A stretch of 59,654 bases of DNA from an uncultured Clostridia bacterium. Lineage in GTDB: Bacteria; Bacillota; Clostridia; Lachnospirales; CAG-274. The position numbers and the translations under genes were made by a program. The stretch lies in contig CANRPW010000016.1 of NCBI GenBank assembly GCA_947632615.1, forward strand, positions 1 to 59,654, written 5' to 3'. The notes under the pieces were generated by a model that worked only from the letters and a program-made list of their open reading frames with translations, searched no databases and was not told the DNA's origin. Positions within the stretch are counted from its first letter, which is position 1, and every line of letters starts with the position of its first letter. Shown here piece by piece: positions 14,821 to 23,839 of the stretch.

Positions 14821-15321
14821 ATGTCAAGGAAAGCTACTAAAGCTATAGGCAATGTGTATTACGAGGCACGTATGAGGGCTGCTAAGTATAATGAAAAGCT
14901 CTTGACAAGATCAGGAGCGATAGACTTTCTTCCCGGAGTAACAGAGGATAGTTTAAAGAAATACGAGCTTGATATAACAAGACCTCCTAACATAGTAGTT
15001 GCGCTGATGGCAGATGCTTATAATGCGCCGGAACTCAGAGCGTGGTATTGTTCTAATGAATGTCCTCTCGGAGCCGACCGCAGGGAGATAGAAGATATGC
15101 CGCCCGAAAGAGGCGTTATAAGGTTACAAAACTCAGCGAAAGATCTCGGAGAGCTTATTGTCAAGCTCTCTGCAATAATGGACGATGGCGTGATAACGGA
15201 CGACGAAAGAAAAGCCATACCGGGCATTAAAGATCAGCTATTAGAATGCAGGCACCGTCTTGACGAAATTCTCGCAGTTTTAGAGAAGTTTGAAAAAGGC
15301 TGTGGCAAAGTAATATATTAA
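14821..15321 (+). CDS. Phage early regulator-like protein, 166 aa
   Basis: The protein has an N-terminal HTH-like region (residues about 1-75, including LTRSGAIDFLPGVTEDSLKK, and RPPNIVVALMADAYNAPE), a short Cys pair (YCSNECPL), and a C-terminal long helix with an acidic DDGVITDDERK turn. This pattern resembles helix-turn-helix proteins found early in clostridial prophages. The target is unknown. AAAGGAGA lies upstream. The 133-nt space before it (14688-14820) holds no other gene. Confidence 0.6.
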   Translation: MSRKATKAIGNVYYEARMRAAKYNEKLLTRSGAIDFLPGVTEDSLKKYELDITRPPNIVVALMADAYNAPELRAWYCSNECPLGADRREIEDMPPERGVIRLQNSAKDLGELIVKLSAIMDDGVITDDERKAIPGIKDQLLECRHRLDEILAVLEKFEKGCGKVIY

Positions 15322-15359
15322 CGTCGAAATCAACATATTTTAGAAAGGAGGCGATAGAA

Positions 15360-15536
15360 ATGGTAAAGACTGCAATTGATACTGAGGAAATTTACATTGG
15401 TAATACAAAAGTTAGATTTTGCACAGATTTTTGTGCTTATAAATCCGCCTATGATATAAACAGAATATTTCAAAACATTTCCCGAATAGCCATGGAGGAT
15501 ATCAGGAGCAGTCTATATCAGAAGCGGCAGAAGTAA
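15360..15536 (+). CDS. Small hypothetical phage protein, 58 aa
   Basis: ATG at 15360 with a near-perfect AAGGAGGCGAT site. The product starts MVKTAIDTEE and has two Cys (FCTDFC) and a basic C-terminus. Not recognised. Its place between early regulators leaves a role as an excisionase-like directionality factor open, but nothing in the sequence shows this. Confidence 0.6.
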   Translation: MVKTAIDTEEIYIGNTKVRFCTDFCAYKSAYDINRIFQNISRIAMEDIRSSLYQKRQK

Positions 15537-15595
15537 TGTAATACATAACAAAACCGACAAGCTACCTAAAATACACAGACAGAAAGGAGAACATT

Positions 15596-16369
15596 TTGAA
15601 AACAATTATCAAAGTACACGGCAGAATTTTAATGACATTCGTTATATCATTTATAGCCTTTTGTGCAAGTGCAGTAAGTGCCTACTGCAATACCGACTCT
15701 CGCACCTACCCTGTTATAGACATACTTCTTGACACGGAGTTGCAGTTATATACGCAGGATATAGCGCATTCCTATGGTATAAGCTATCCATTAGCCCTCG
15801 CTGTTATGGAGCAGGAGAGCAGTTTCAGAACAAACGTCGTAAGCTGCGGCAACTATGGGCTATTCCAGATCAACACAATCAATCTAAAGCACTTGAGCAG
15901 TACCATAGGCGTTACAGACCTTACAGATCCGCAACAGAACATCAAGGGCGGATGTTTTCTTCTTAAAGAATTGTTTGATAAATATGGAACCGAAAGTAAG
16001 GTACTTATGGCTTATAACTGCGGAGAAGCCGGAGCTAAAAGGTGTTGGAATAAAAATGTATTTGAAACGGATTTTTCAAAATCTGTTTTAAATAGAAAAG
16101 CAAAATATGAAGCATTATTGATTACATCAAATAATGTAAATATATCAGAAAGAAAGGAGGTTGCTTCCATGTCATTCTATCATACTTGCCCTTATTGTGG
16201 CTCTAATCTTGATCCTGCTGAACGCTGTGATTGTGACAATAACGATAAGCAGAAGCATAGTTCAGACGAAGGTGGTGATAATATTGGAGATTACGAAATC
16301 GAACAGTTATTCTATGACGATACTCGCACAAAGAGAAAAGCAAAAACTATTAAAACAAGCAAGGTATAA
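15596..16369 (+). CDS. Secreted lytic transglycosylase (SLT) with C-terminal Cys-rich extension
   Basis: TTG start at 15596 after AAAGGAGA. A signal peptide (residues 1-30) precedes an SLT/lysozyme-like domain with catalytic Glu in MEQESSF (about 65-71), CGNYGLFQIN (about 83-92) and MAYNCGEAGAK (about 140-150). These enzymes cleave the glycan strand of peptidoglycan. After residue 190 the frame runs without a stop into a zinc-ribbon-like module (CPYCGSNLDPAERCDC). A strong ribosome site and ATG inside the frame (16169) mark this module as a formerly or alternatively separate gene. The early, integrase-proximal location is odd for a tail or lysis enzyme. Confidence 0.75.
   Translation: MKTIIKVHGRILMTFVISFIAFCASAVSAYCNTDSRTYPVIDILLDTELQLYTQDIAHSYGISYPLALAVMEQESSFRTNVVSCGNYGLFQINTINLKHLSSTIGVTDLTDPQQNIKGGCFLLKELFDKYGTESKVLMAYNCGEAGAKRCWNKNVFETDFSKSVLNRKAKYEALLITSNNVNISERKEVASMSFYHTCPYCGSNLDPAERCDCDNNDKQKHSSDEGGDNIGDYEIEQLFYDDTRTKRKAKTIKTSKV
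16169..16369 (+). CDS. Possible separate product: Cys-rich zinc-ribbon-like protein (internal start)
   Basis: Inside the transglycosylase frame, AAAGGAGG (16152-16159) stands 9 nt before the ATG at 16169. Initiation there would give a 66-residue protein starting MSFYHTCPYCG, with a CxxC...CxC pattern and an acidic tail. Whether the cell makes the fusion, the short form or both is not decidable from sequence. Confidence 0.45.
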   Translation: MSFYHTCPYCGSNLDPAERCDCDNNDKQKHSSDEGGDNIGDYEIEQLFYDDTRTKRKAKTIKTSKV

Positions 16370-16604
16370 ACTTAAAAGAATTATTGAGTTATATGGGGAC
16401 GAAAACGGAGAAAGGAACAAGCCTCAGTATTTGGCTCATATCTTAGAGGAGATAACTTCGGCATATCACATATCCGATCTCTGTTACAAAATGGCTTATG
16501 CCACTTCATATACAAAAAATGAAATAGAGCAACTAATAGGAAAGCCCACGCCCGAGGGCGCAGGCAATCCACATCTGCAAGCTCTATTGTATCATAATTT
16601 TTAA
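16314..16604 (+). CDS. Hypothetical phage protein, about 96 aa
   Basis: The frame upstream of 16314 overlaps the transglycosylase gene and is unlikely to be translated. The ATG at 16314 gives MTILAQREKQKLLKQ..., overlapping the upstream gene by 56 nt, but has no clear ribosome site, so the start is uncertain. The product is helical and basic at the N-terminus and ends in LLYHNF. Not recognised. Confidence 0.5.
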   Translation: MTILAQREKQKLLKQARYKLKRIIELYGDENGERNKPQYLAHILEEITSAYHISDLCYKMAYATSYTKNEIEQLIGKPTPEGAGNPHLQALLYHNF

Positions 16605-16632
16605 TTAAATGCAATAGGAGGAATGAAATTCT

Positions 16633-17661
16633 ATGGAAAATCAGAACAAAAACGCATTACAGATTACTGCGCAATACCCGGCAGAGCGATATAATCTGCT
16701 TGTACCCATGCAGACCGTTGCGGAGATTGCGGAAATTCACAAACCCGTAATGAATGCCGTGCAGATATCCATTAATCCGGCGGATAAGGAAATTTATATG
16801 CAGGAAAAGGCGAAAGAGGCTTGGACGGGCAGGGACGGGAAGTATCACCCTGCTACACCTGCAGGCTGGGCGCTTACCAAAAAAGGTCTCAATAAGCTCA
16901 TGCGAGCAGCAGGTATTAAAATCTTAGGCACTCGCCCGATTATCCCTTCAACTTGTCAAAAGTGCGCAGAAGTAAACCGCAGCATTGGCCGACCTGTCAA
17001 CTGCGGAGCCTGCGGAAACAAGGACGTGAAATTTGAAGCCCGAATTTCAGTTCCGCAGCTCACTGGAGAAAATATAGAAATCGTGGCACATAAGGAGATT
17101 GCCGTGCAGGATGCAGCGGAAGGTATGACGGAAAACCAGCGTAAGGAATTTCTGAAATTCCGAAATGAAATGTGCGAGACGAAAGCTATCAACAGGGCTT
17201 TAAGAGCAGCCATGCACATAAAGGGTACATACACTATAGAAGAGCTCCGCAAGCCGTTTGTTGTAGCTTATCTTGTACCTAATCTTGATAACGAAGCCGT
17301 AAAGGCAGAGGCAGTTAAACATTTCTTTACGACTTCTCAGGAATTATATGGCGGACACATGACCGATACTCGCAAGGCGATTTTCGTCGAAGATGATATA
17401 GAGGAAGGCATGGAATACGAAACTCCAGCCAAGCCTATTTCACAGCCGAGCGCTCAGTCTTACAAAGAACTGCCACAGGAGCATCCGAGGCAGATGCAGC
17501 AGAATGCAGCAAATAAATCAACCACCCCTGAGCCTAATACAACGTATGTATGTAGCGTGTGCGGGGCGAAGTGTTCAGACAGAGTAGTCGCATATAGTCA
17601 GCAGAAGTTCGGAAAAACCCTCTGCATGAAGTGCCAGAAAGCAGAAGGAGGCGGTCGTTAA
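16633..17661 (+). CDS. Putative phage recombination (single-strand annealing-like) protein with two zinc motifs
   Basis: The 342-residue protein has an N-terminal region with an internal Cys cluster (CQKCAEVNR...CGACG, about residues 114-134), a segment FRNEMCETKAINRALRAAMHIKG (read as ETKAINRALRAAM) that resembles a motif shared by phage Erf/Sak-type annealing proteins, a Pro/Gln-rich linker and a C-terminal zinc ribbon (CSVCGAKCSD...CMKCQK). C-terminal ribbons of this kind are common on clostridial phage annealing proteins. It overlaps the SbcDC-like nuclease gene by 1 nt, so annealing protein and nuclease probably work as a pair. The family assignment is inference. Confidence 0.5.
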   Translation: MENQNKNALQITAQYPAERYNLLVPMQTVAEIAEIHKPVMNAVQISINPADKEIYMQEKAKEAWTGRDGKYHPATPAGWALTKKGLNKLMRAAGIKILGTRPIIPSTCQKCAEVNRSIGRPVNCGACGNKDVKFEARISVPQLTGENIEIVAHKEIAVQDAAEGMTENQRKEFLKFRNEMCETKAINRALRAAMHIKGTYTIEELRKPFVVAYLVPNLDNEAVKAEAVKHFFTTSQELYGGHMTDTRKAIFVEDDIEEGMEYETPAKPISQPSAQSYKELPQEHPRQMQQNAANKSTTPEPNTTYVCSVCGAKCSDRVVAYSQQKFGKTLCMKCQKAEGGGR

Positions 17662-20600
17662 TGGGAATTAAAATTGTTCATACAGGAGATTGGCATATAG
17701 GCACATTTAACGGGCCTGAAAACAACGGTATTAACGCAAGATACCTTGATATATGCAAGTGCTTAAACAAGTTTGTTGAGGATATGAAAGCCGAGAAGCC
17801 GGATATAATTCTTATAGCCGGAGATATTTTTCACAGCGAAAGAGTGTGGGCTTCAAGAGGCTTGAGCGAGGTAGATACTGCTGTAAAAATACTGCGTGAA
17901 CTTAGGGAGATATGCCCCGTTGTAGTCATGAGAGGTACACCGAATCACGACGGCTTCGCTCAGTTTGAAACACTTAAAACTTCCTTTTCCGGCGACGAGA
18001 ATATCCATATAATTACAGAGCCGAGCTTGTGTATATGCAAGACCCATTTGGGAACAAGTGTACAAGTCGCTTGCGTACCCGGCTTTGATAGAGGCTTTTA
18101 TAGGGCTAAAAACCCCGGTCTCTCGAAAGAGGAAGAAAATGAAGTATTTACTAAGGCTGTCGTGGATTTAATAATCGGTTTAAAGGCTCAATGCGATAAC
18201 TCTATGCCTACTGTGCTGGTTTCACATTTTACCATACAGGGGGCTAATATGGAGAGCGGTCAAACGGCATTTTTCTCAAAATTTGAACCAATAGTATATC
18301 CATCAACGCTACTGGAGGCAGACTACGACCTCGTTTGCTTCGGACACATACACAGGCCTCAACAGCTTGACGGCTGTAAGAATACATATTACTGCGGAGC
18401 TATATCACAGCTCAATTTTAATGACGAAAATCAGAGCAGAGGCTACTACATTCACAACATAGAACGTACAGGAGAGGTAAATTCTGAATTTCGACAGCTT
18501 CCAACGAGAGAGCATATCACCATATGGCTGAATGACGACGATATCCGAGAACTCAATGAAAAGGGTCCTGAAAGGCTTACAAGACGTACTGCGCTCAGCA
18601 ATCCGCAGGTAATAAATGACAGGATAATCCGTGTTCTTTACGATTGCACAGATACGCACAACAAGGCATTTAATCACGCCTTACTCGAAAAATGGTTATA
18701 CGACGTAGGACAGGCTTTCTTCGTACAGGAGATTACGCCTCAGAAGATAAGCATTACGGTTGATAAAAGAAGTCTTGAAGCGGAAGGTTCGCCTGAAGAT
18801 AACCTCGGAGCTTATTTAACCGAAAAGGACATAGCTCCCGAACGTATCGGCGAGATCGTAGAATTGGCAAGACCTATTATAGCTGAGGCTACAGAAAAGG
18901 CTACGAAGGATAGGAATACCGGCTTGTTTGTTCCCGTTGAAATCGAGGTTAAAAACTACCGCAATTACCGTTATGAAAAATTCTCTTTCGAGGATATTCA
19001 CTTCTGCACCATAAACGGTAGCAATGGCGTAGGCAAGAGCAGTTTATTTATGGATGCTATGTGTGATGCTCTTTTTGAAGAAACAAGAGAAAGAGAGCTT
19101 ACAGGCTGGATATGCAATGATCCGGCAGCAAAGAGTGGATCAATTAAATTTACCTTTAAGCTTGGAGAAAAAATATATCGAGTTACGCGTACCCGTCAAA
19201 AGAGCGGAAAGGCTACACTAAACATAGCCGAATATGTGGACGAAGAATGGGTAGATCGTTCAAAAGAAAGGTTTAAGGACACGCAAGCTGAGATAATAAA
19301 CATAATCGGAATGGACAGCCTTACGCTTAAAGCCTGTGCCCTTATCATGCAAGATCAGTACGGACTGTTCCTGCAGGCAGACAAGGAAGCCCGAATGAAT
19401 ATCCTCGGCAGCATTTTGGGATTAAATGTTTACGGGGATATGGAGGATCTGGCGGCAGAAAAGGCGACGGCGACAAATCGCACTATACGCACGTTACAGG
19501 AAAGAGCGGAGAACATTCTCGCCGGACTTCCCAACAGGGAGGAGCTTGTCGCAATGATTACAGCGGAGGAGGAGAACCGGAAACTGTACGAGGCGCAGGC
19601 TGCAGAAAAGACCGCAGCCGTAGACAAGCTGAAAGTGAAGCTAAATACGCAGCTTGAGGCGGCGAGCAGGGCAATGAAGCTCAACAGCAAGATTAGCTCC
19701 CTCACGGCCACGAGAGCGTCCAAAGAATCGACGAAAACGGCGCAGGCAGGAATAGTATCGGCGGCAGACGTTATCCTCTCGAAAGAGGCTGAAATCGCCG
19801 CAGGAGTGGCAAAGCTCCATGAAATGCTCGAGCGAGAAAAAGAGCTGATTAAGGGTAAGGCAACATACGACAGCCTTGCGGAGAGAAAAGAGCAGCTCGT
19901 AAAGGCGGTAACGCTGGCGGAAAGCACGGCAAAGGAAATGAGGGACAAGAAAGCCGCCCTCGTGCTTATGAAGATAGGTCCGCTAAAGCAGGCGCTCACA
20001 AAGGCGGAGGAATTGACAGCGATGCATAAGGAATACGAGGAGAAGCGTGGCAGAATGGCGGAGCTGTCAGCCTTAGAGCCGGAATGGAAGAAAGCTGTCG
20101 AGGAGCTGGAAGCGGCGCAGAGGCATCTCGCAGATATTGAGGCTGACGGCAAGAGAATAGCAGAAAGCCACGCACTCCGCATAAAGATTCTTAAGGACAA
20201 AGTGGAGCTACTGGCGGACAGCGGTTGCCCTGACGTTGAAAAGGCAAGCTGCAAATTCCTTGCAGACGCTTTGAAAGCAAAGGCCGAGCTGCCGGAGGCA
20301 GAAAAGGAAGCGGCGCAGGCAGCAGAGGAATACGAGGATATGCGCAGAGAAGCCACAGCGACTCTTGTTGCCCTCCAAAAGGCAGTAGACGACAGTTTAT
20401 ACCATCCTGAGGAAATGGAGGCTCTGCGAGGCGATTTGAGGCTCTTGGAGGCGGCGGAAAAAGAGTACGCCGGACTTGAGGGTCAGAGAAAAGAGCTTGC
20501 CATCATAAACGAACGAGCGGAGGATCTGGCAAAGGCGGCGGCAGACGCAGAGAAGACAGCCGAAAATGGCAGGAGAGATATTTCCGACATTGAGGCGCAG

Positions 20601-21533
20601 CTCAACGCCGTGGCGCAGGCCAGCGCAGCATACGACAGCCTGCAAGCAGAAATAGCCCTTGCAAGACAGTGGGAGGAGAAAGAGAAGCAGCTCCCCGTCG
20701 CACGGGAGAAGAAAGAGGCGGCGGCGCAGCGTGTTCTTGAACTCGACACGGAGATAGAGGGCATTGAGGCAGAAATAACGGAGGCAAAGGCAGAGCTGGC
20801 GGAGGAACAGAGCAAGACCATCGGTAGGGAACATTTGGAAGCGCAGGTCAGAGCGGTAGAAATGGAAATAGCGGAGATGCAGGAAAAAGCGAAAATAGCG
20901 GTAATGGCTATCGGCGGACTGAGCAGGCAGCTTGAGCAGCTCAACGAGAGCGTGAAGCAGGCGGATGAGTTGCAGGCGCAGGTAAACGGTCTTGTAGCAA
21001 CGGCTGCAGGTTACGAGGAATTGAAAAAAGCGTTTTCGCAGGACGGTATACCCCATAACATCATTCGCTCTATTATACCGATTTTTGAGGCGACGGCGAC
21101 CAACATTCTCGGTCAGATGTCCGGCGGAAAGATGAGCGTGGAGTTTGTTACGGAGAAAGTGTTGAAATCGAATAATAAAAAAGAGGTTACGACACTCGAC
21201 ATCATCATTAACGACAGCGACACGGGTCGCCTGCCTTATATGAGCAGGAGCGGAGGAGAACGTGTCAAGGCGGCATTGTCTGTTATATTGGCACTTTCAG
21301 AAATAAAGCAGTCGAAGATAGGAGTTAAATTTGGCTTCTTATGGATCGACGAGCCACCATACCTCGATCAAGACGGAATACAGGCTTATTGTACTGCGCT
21401 GGTAACGATCCAAGAGCGCTACCCTAATACTAAGGTTATGGCTATTTCTCACGATGAAACATTTAAGGCGAGGTTTCCACAAAGTGTCACAGTATATAAA
21501 GACGAAACGGGAAGCCACGTTATGAATGATTAA
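17661..21533 (+). CDS. SbcD-SbcC (Mre11-Rad50) fusion nuclease-ATPase
   Basis: The ATG at 17661 overlaps the upstream TAA and has AAGGAGG 8 nt before it; the product has 1290 residues. The N-terminal ~400 residues form an Mre11/SbcD phosphoesterase: GDWHIG (9-14), GDIFHS (54-59), GTPNHD (about 92-97), SHFTIQG (about 187) and GHIHRP (228-233). The rest is SbcC/Rad50: Walker A NGSNGVGKSS (about 450-459), long Ala/Glu-rich coiled coil, a Cys pair CPDVEKASC (about 855-863) at the apex, signature SRSGGER (about 1195-1201) and Walker B LWIDEPPYLD (about 1226-1235). The complex trims DNA ends and opens hairpins. In bacteria and T4 the two parts are normally separate genes (sbcD/sbcC, 47/46). Confidence 0.9.
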   Translation: MGIKIVHTGDWHIGTFNGPENNGINARYLDICKCLNKFVEDMKAEKPDIILIAGDIFHSERVWASRGLSEVDTAVKILRELREICPVVVMRGTPNHDGFAQFETLKTSFSGDENIHIITEPSLCICKTHLGTSVQVACVPGFDRGFYRAKNPGLSKEEENEVFTKAVVDLIIGLKAQCDNSMPTVLVSHFTIQGANMESGQTAFFSKFEPIVYPSTLLEADYDLVCFGHIHRPQQLDGCKNTYYCGAISQLNFNDENQSRGYYIHNIERTGEVNSEFRQLPTREHITIWLNDDDIRELNEKGPERLTRRTALSNPQVINDRIIRVLYDCTDTHNKAFNHALLEKWLYDVGQAFFVQEITPQKISITVDKRSLEAEGSPEDNLGAYLTEKDIAPERIGEIVELARPIIAEATEKATKDRNTGLFVPVEIEVKNYRNYRYEKFSFEDIHFCTINGSNGVGKSSLFMDAMCDALFEETRERELTGWICNDPAAKSGSIKFTFKLGEKIYRVTRTRQKSGKATLNIAEYVDEEWVDRSKERFKDTQAEIINIIGMDSLTLKACALIMQDQYGLFLQADKEARMNILGSILGLNVYGDMEDLAAEKATATNRTIRTLQERAENILAGLPNREELVAMITAEEENRKLYEAQAAEKTAAVDKLKVKLNTQLEAASRAMKLNSKISSLTATRASKESTKTAQAGIVSAADVILSKEAEIAAGVAKLHEMLEREKELIKGKATYDSLAERKEQLVKAVTLAESTAKEMRDKKAALVLMKIGPLKQALTKAEELTAMHKEYEEKRGRMAELSALEPEWKKAVEELEAAQRHLADIEADGKRIAESHALRIKILKDKVELLADSGCPDVEKASCKFLADALKAKAELPEAEKEAAQAAEEYEDMRREATATLVALQKAVDDSLYHPEEMEALRGDLRLLEAAEKEYAGLEGQRKELAIINERAEDLAKAAADAEKTAENGRRDISDIEAQLNAVAQASAAYDSLQAEIALARQWEEKEKQLPVAREKKEAAAQRVLELDTEIEGIEAEITEAKAELAEEQSKTIGREHLEAQVRAVEMEIAEMQEKAKIAVMAIGGLSRQLEQLNESVKQADELQAQVNGLVATAAGYEELKKAFSQDGIPHNIIRSIIPIFEATATNILGQMSGGKMSVEFVTEKVLKSNNKKEVTTLDIIINDSDTGRLPYMSRSGGERVKAALSVILALSEIKQSKIGVKFGFLWIDEPPYLDQDGIQAYCTALVTIQERYPNTKVMAISHDETFKARFPQSVTVYKDETGSHVMND

Positions 21534-21599
21534 TTGCCTTGGAAACTACGGCGGCGGTTATGACTACACCAGACTGCCGCCCTTGGAGGTGAAGCCAGT

Positions 21600-22457
21600 A
21601 TGTCAAGGAGGGAACAACCGTATATTCCATTGTATGTGCAGGATTTTCTCACTGACGAAAAGCTCAACGAATGCAGCGCTGAAAGCACCGGAGTATATAT
21701 CAGGCTTATGTGCCTTATGCACAAGTCCCATGAATATGGTGTGATTTTGCTAAAGCAAAAAGACAAGCAAAACCCTAAGCAAAATGCAAGCAATGTTACT
21801 GATTTTGCTAATAAACTTGTTAAACATATGCCATATGATGTTGCTACAATTGAGAGATCATTACATGAGCTTTTGGAAGAGGAGGTTATTTACATAGACG
21901 GCGACAGGCTATGTCAAAAGCGAATGATAAAAGATGGTGAAATCAGCAGTTTAAGGGCATCTGCAGGCAGTAAAGGAGGAAAGAAGAAAGCTCAAAAAAA
22001 AGAATTTGCTAATAGTTTTGCTACAGATTTTGCTATAGCAAAAAGCCAAGCAACTGTTGAAATTGAAAATGAATATGAAAATGAAAATGAAAATGAAGTT
22101 AAAAATAAAACTGATATTACTACTGATGATAAAAAGATCCTCGAAGATAGGTTTGACATTTTTTGGTCTTTATACCCTCGAAAGGTTGGCAAAGGACAAG
22201 CTAAAAAAATGTGGTTTAAAATATCCCCATCAGAGGAGCTTTATAAAAAAATACTGTCAGCAGTAGAAGAAGCCAAGAATTGTAGGCAATGGAAGACTGA
22301 CGGAGGACAGTACATTCCTTACCCCTCGACTTGGCTTAATCAGGAGAGGTGGGAAGATGATTATGCAGACGAGAATAAAAGAGGTGAAGATAGTGAAAAT
22401 GAAAAGTGTCAAGGAAATATTTATAGACGGAAATACACATTTAGGCCATCAACGTGA
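21600..22457 (+). CDS. Phage replisome organiser / replication initiation protein
   Basis: GGAGGTGAAG precedes the ATG. The 285-residue protein has an N-terminal winged-helix-like domain (YIPLYVQDFLTDEKLN..., typical of DUF1376/DnaD-related phage replication proteins), a low-complexity acidic linker of repeated Asn-Glu (about residues 155-172) and a C-terminal domain with FDIFWSLYPRKVGKGQA and YPSTWLNQERW. Proteins of this layout bind the phage origin and recruit helicase with a DnaC/DnaI-type loader, and the next gene is one. The phage origin may lie within this gene or its linker, but no clear iteron set was seen. Confidence 0.75.
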   Translation: MSRREQPYIPLYVQDFLTDEKLNECSAESTGVYIRLMCLMHKSHEYGVILLKQKDKQNPKQNASNVTDFANKLVKHMPYDVATIERSLHELLEEEVIYIDGDRLCQKRMIKDGEISSLRASAGSKGGKKKAQKKEFANSFATDFAIAKSQATVEIENEYENENENEVKNKTDITTDDKKILEDRFDIFWSLYPRKVGKGQAKKMWFKISPSEELYKKILSAVEEAKNCRQWKTDGGQYIPYPSTWLNQERWEDDYADENKRGEDSENEKCQGNIYRRKYTFRPST

Positions 22458-23343
22458 GGCAGAGCCGGCAGCATATATAATCACTCTCGACGTGATGAAA
22501 GAAAAAGGAATTACATACGACAAGCAGCCGCCTGAAGCTAAAGCCTGTGAATTTTGCGGTAAAATACTTTATCCCCAAGGGCTTGTGCTAGGGAATAAGG
22601 TACTTATGTGGAACCCTGTATTACCTCGTTGCACTTGCGAGGAGGCACAAATCAATTGGCATAAATACGACGCAGCGATAATGGAACGTAAGCGTAAAGA
22701 AGCCCTCGAAATCAGCCATAAGATAAAAAGAGATCGCATAAATAAACTACTCGGACAGAGCGGAATTAAAAGACGTTTTCAAAACAGAACTTTTGATAAA
22801 TTTAAAGTCAAAACGCCGGAGCAGGAAAGATGTTTTAGAGTAGCCAAAGAGTACGCCGATAATTTCGCAGAACATTATATGGCAGGAGATGGCTTGTATA
22901 TAGAGGGTACCAACGGAACGGGCAAGACCCATTTAGCAGCTGCTATAGCTTTACAGCTTATCAACGAGGGTATACCTGTAATTTGTAAAACAGCGAGTGA
23001 TATTTTAGAGGATATCAAGAGAGCTTTTGACAGTGTAAATGCCGACTTGTACGAGTTGATGTACCTTTACAAGAAGGTTGATCTATTGATTATTGACGAT
23101 CTTGGCAAAGAACATTGTAGCGACTGGGCTATAAGTACGCTGTATTCCATCATAAACGACCGCTACGAGGATTTGAAACCTGTTATCGTTACAGCGAATT
23201 ATGGGCTCGAACAACTGAACGAGGTACTAACGCCTATTGGTTATGATTGCACTAAAATATTAGCTATTACAAGCCGCCTGAAGGAAACCTGTAGCATCAT
23301 CACAATGGCGTGGGAAGATATTAGGGGAGGCGGAGAGTTATGA
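22357..23343 (+). CDS. dnaC: DnaC/DnaI-like helicase loader ATPase
   Basis: The 328-residue AAA+ protein loads replicative helicase at the phage origin. An N-terminal zinc site (CEFCG...CTC, about residues 67-92) precedes Walker A GTNGTGKTH (about 184-192), Walker B LLIIDDLGKE (about 242-251) and a C-terminal arginine SRLKE. The start is uncertain: ATG 22357 follows AGGAGAGG by 7 nt, while GTG 22393 follows GAGGTGA closely. Both overlap the upstream initiator gene, so the pair is translationally coupled. Confidence 0.85.
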   Translation: MIMQTRIKEVKIVKMKSVKEIFIDGNTHLGHQREAEPAAYIITLDVMKEKGITYDKQPPEAKACEFCGKILYPQGLVLGNKVLMWNPVLPRCTCEEAQINWHKYDAAIMERKRKEALEISHKIKRDRINKLLGQSGIKRRFQNRTFDKFKVKTPEQERCFRVAKEYADNFAEHYMAGDGLYIEGTNGTGKTHLAAAIALQLINEGIPVICKTASDILEDIKRAFDSVNADLYELMYLYKKVDLLIIDDLGKEHCSDWAISTLYSIINDRYEDLKPVIVTANYGLEQLNEVLTPIGYDCTKILAITSRLKETCSIITMAWEDIRGGGEL

Positions 23344-23414
23344 AAAAACTTAAAAAGATAAAGATCGTCGCAGGGAAGATTATCGATTTTACAGAAAAAA
23401 GGGCATTTGCGTAA
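23340..23414 (+). CDS. Mini-ORF, 24 aa
   Basis: ATGA overlap with the DnaC-like gene and a GGAGGCGGAG site upstream. The product MKKLKKIKIVAGKIIDFTEK plus RAFA is basic. It may be a leader peptide coupling translation into the PcfK-like gene, which it overlaps, or a decayed start of that gene. Confidence 0.4.
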   Translation: MKKLKKIKIVAGKIIDFTEKRAFA

Positions 23415-23826
23415 GATGCCGCAAGAAGAAAGCCGAACCCGAGAGGGTTCTTTGAGATGCCTTGAAGATAATGGGCTTGCAGAAGATGTGTTGCAGGAGC
23501 ATAAGACGTGGGAGAAATGCCAGAACTACATCATAGGACAGGCCCGTAAAATGGCAGCCGGAAAAAGCTCTATAGGAGTAAAAGACGAAACTGTATATGA
23601 ATGGGCAGAGGATTATTTCCACAAAGACGATAAGGCAGAGGAAGAAAAGAAGATGCGCCAGCAGAAAGAGCAAACAGATAATTCAAAGAAAGATCTCGAA
23701 AAGCCGGCTTCCAAAAAAGAGCCTAAGAAAGTTGCTAAGAAGAAAAATACACCTGCTAAAGCTGAGGCTAAAGCAACTAAAATCGAAAAATCAAAAGATG
23801 GACAGCTTTGCCTGTTTGATTTATAG
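23407..23826 (+). CDS. pcfK: PcfK-like protein
   Basis: The 139-residue frame begins with TTG at 23407; an ATG at 23416 gives 136 residues, and neither has a strong ribosome site. The conserved part is QEHKTWEKCQNYIIGQARKM and VKDETVYEWAEDYFHKDD, followed by a Lys/Ala-rich linker and the C-terminal LCLFDL, a beta-clamp-binding-like motif. This is the layout of PcfK-like proteins, which occur with PcfJ on plasmids and phages. Function unknown; the tail suggests contact with the sliding clamp during replication. Confidence 0.7.
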   Translation: MRKMPQEESRTREGSLRCLEDNGLAEDVLQEHKTWEKCQNYIIGQARKMAAGKSSIGVKDETVYEWAEDYFHKDDKAEEEKKMRQQKEQTDNSKKDLEKPASKKEPKKVAKKKNTPAKAEAKATKIEKSKDGQLCLFDL

Positions 23827-23839
23827 GAGGCGATAATTT

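Noticed and set aside
15336..15352. Third copy of the ATATTTTAGAAAGGAG leader seen at 29786 and 30161
   Set aside because: Only 16 nt are shared and they are dominated by an ordinary ribosome site; no leftward promoter or RHH unit is attached.
19430..21056. Long minus-strand frames (308, 219 and 153 codons) within the SbcC coiled coil
   Set aside because: Shadow frames of GC-rich Ala/Glu coding sequence; Ser/Ala-rich translations without motifs or ribosome sites.
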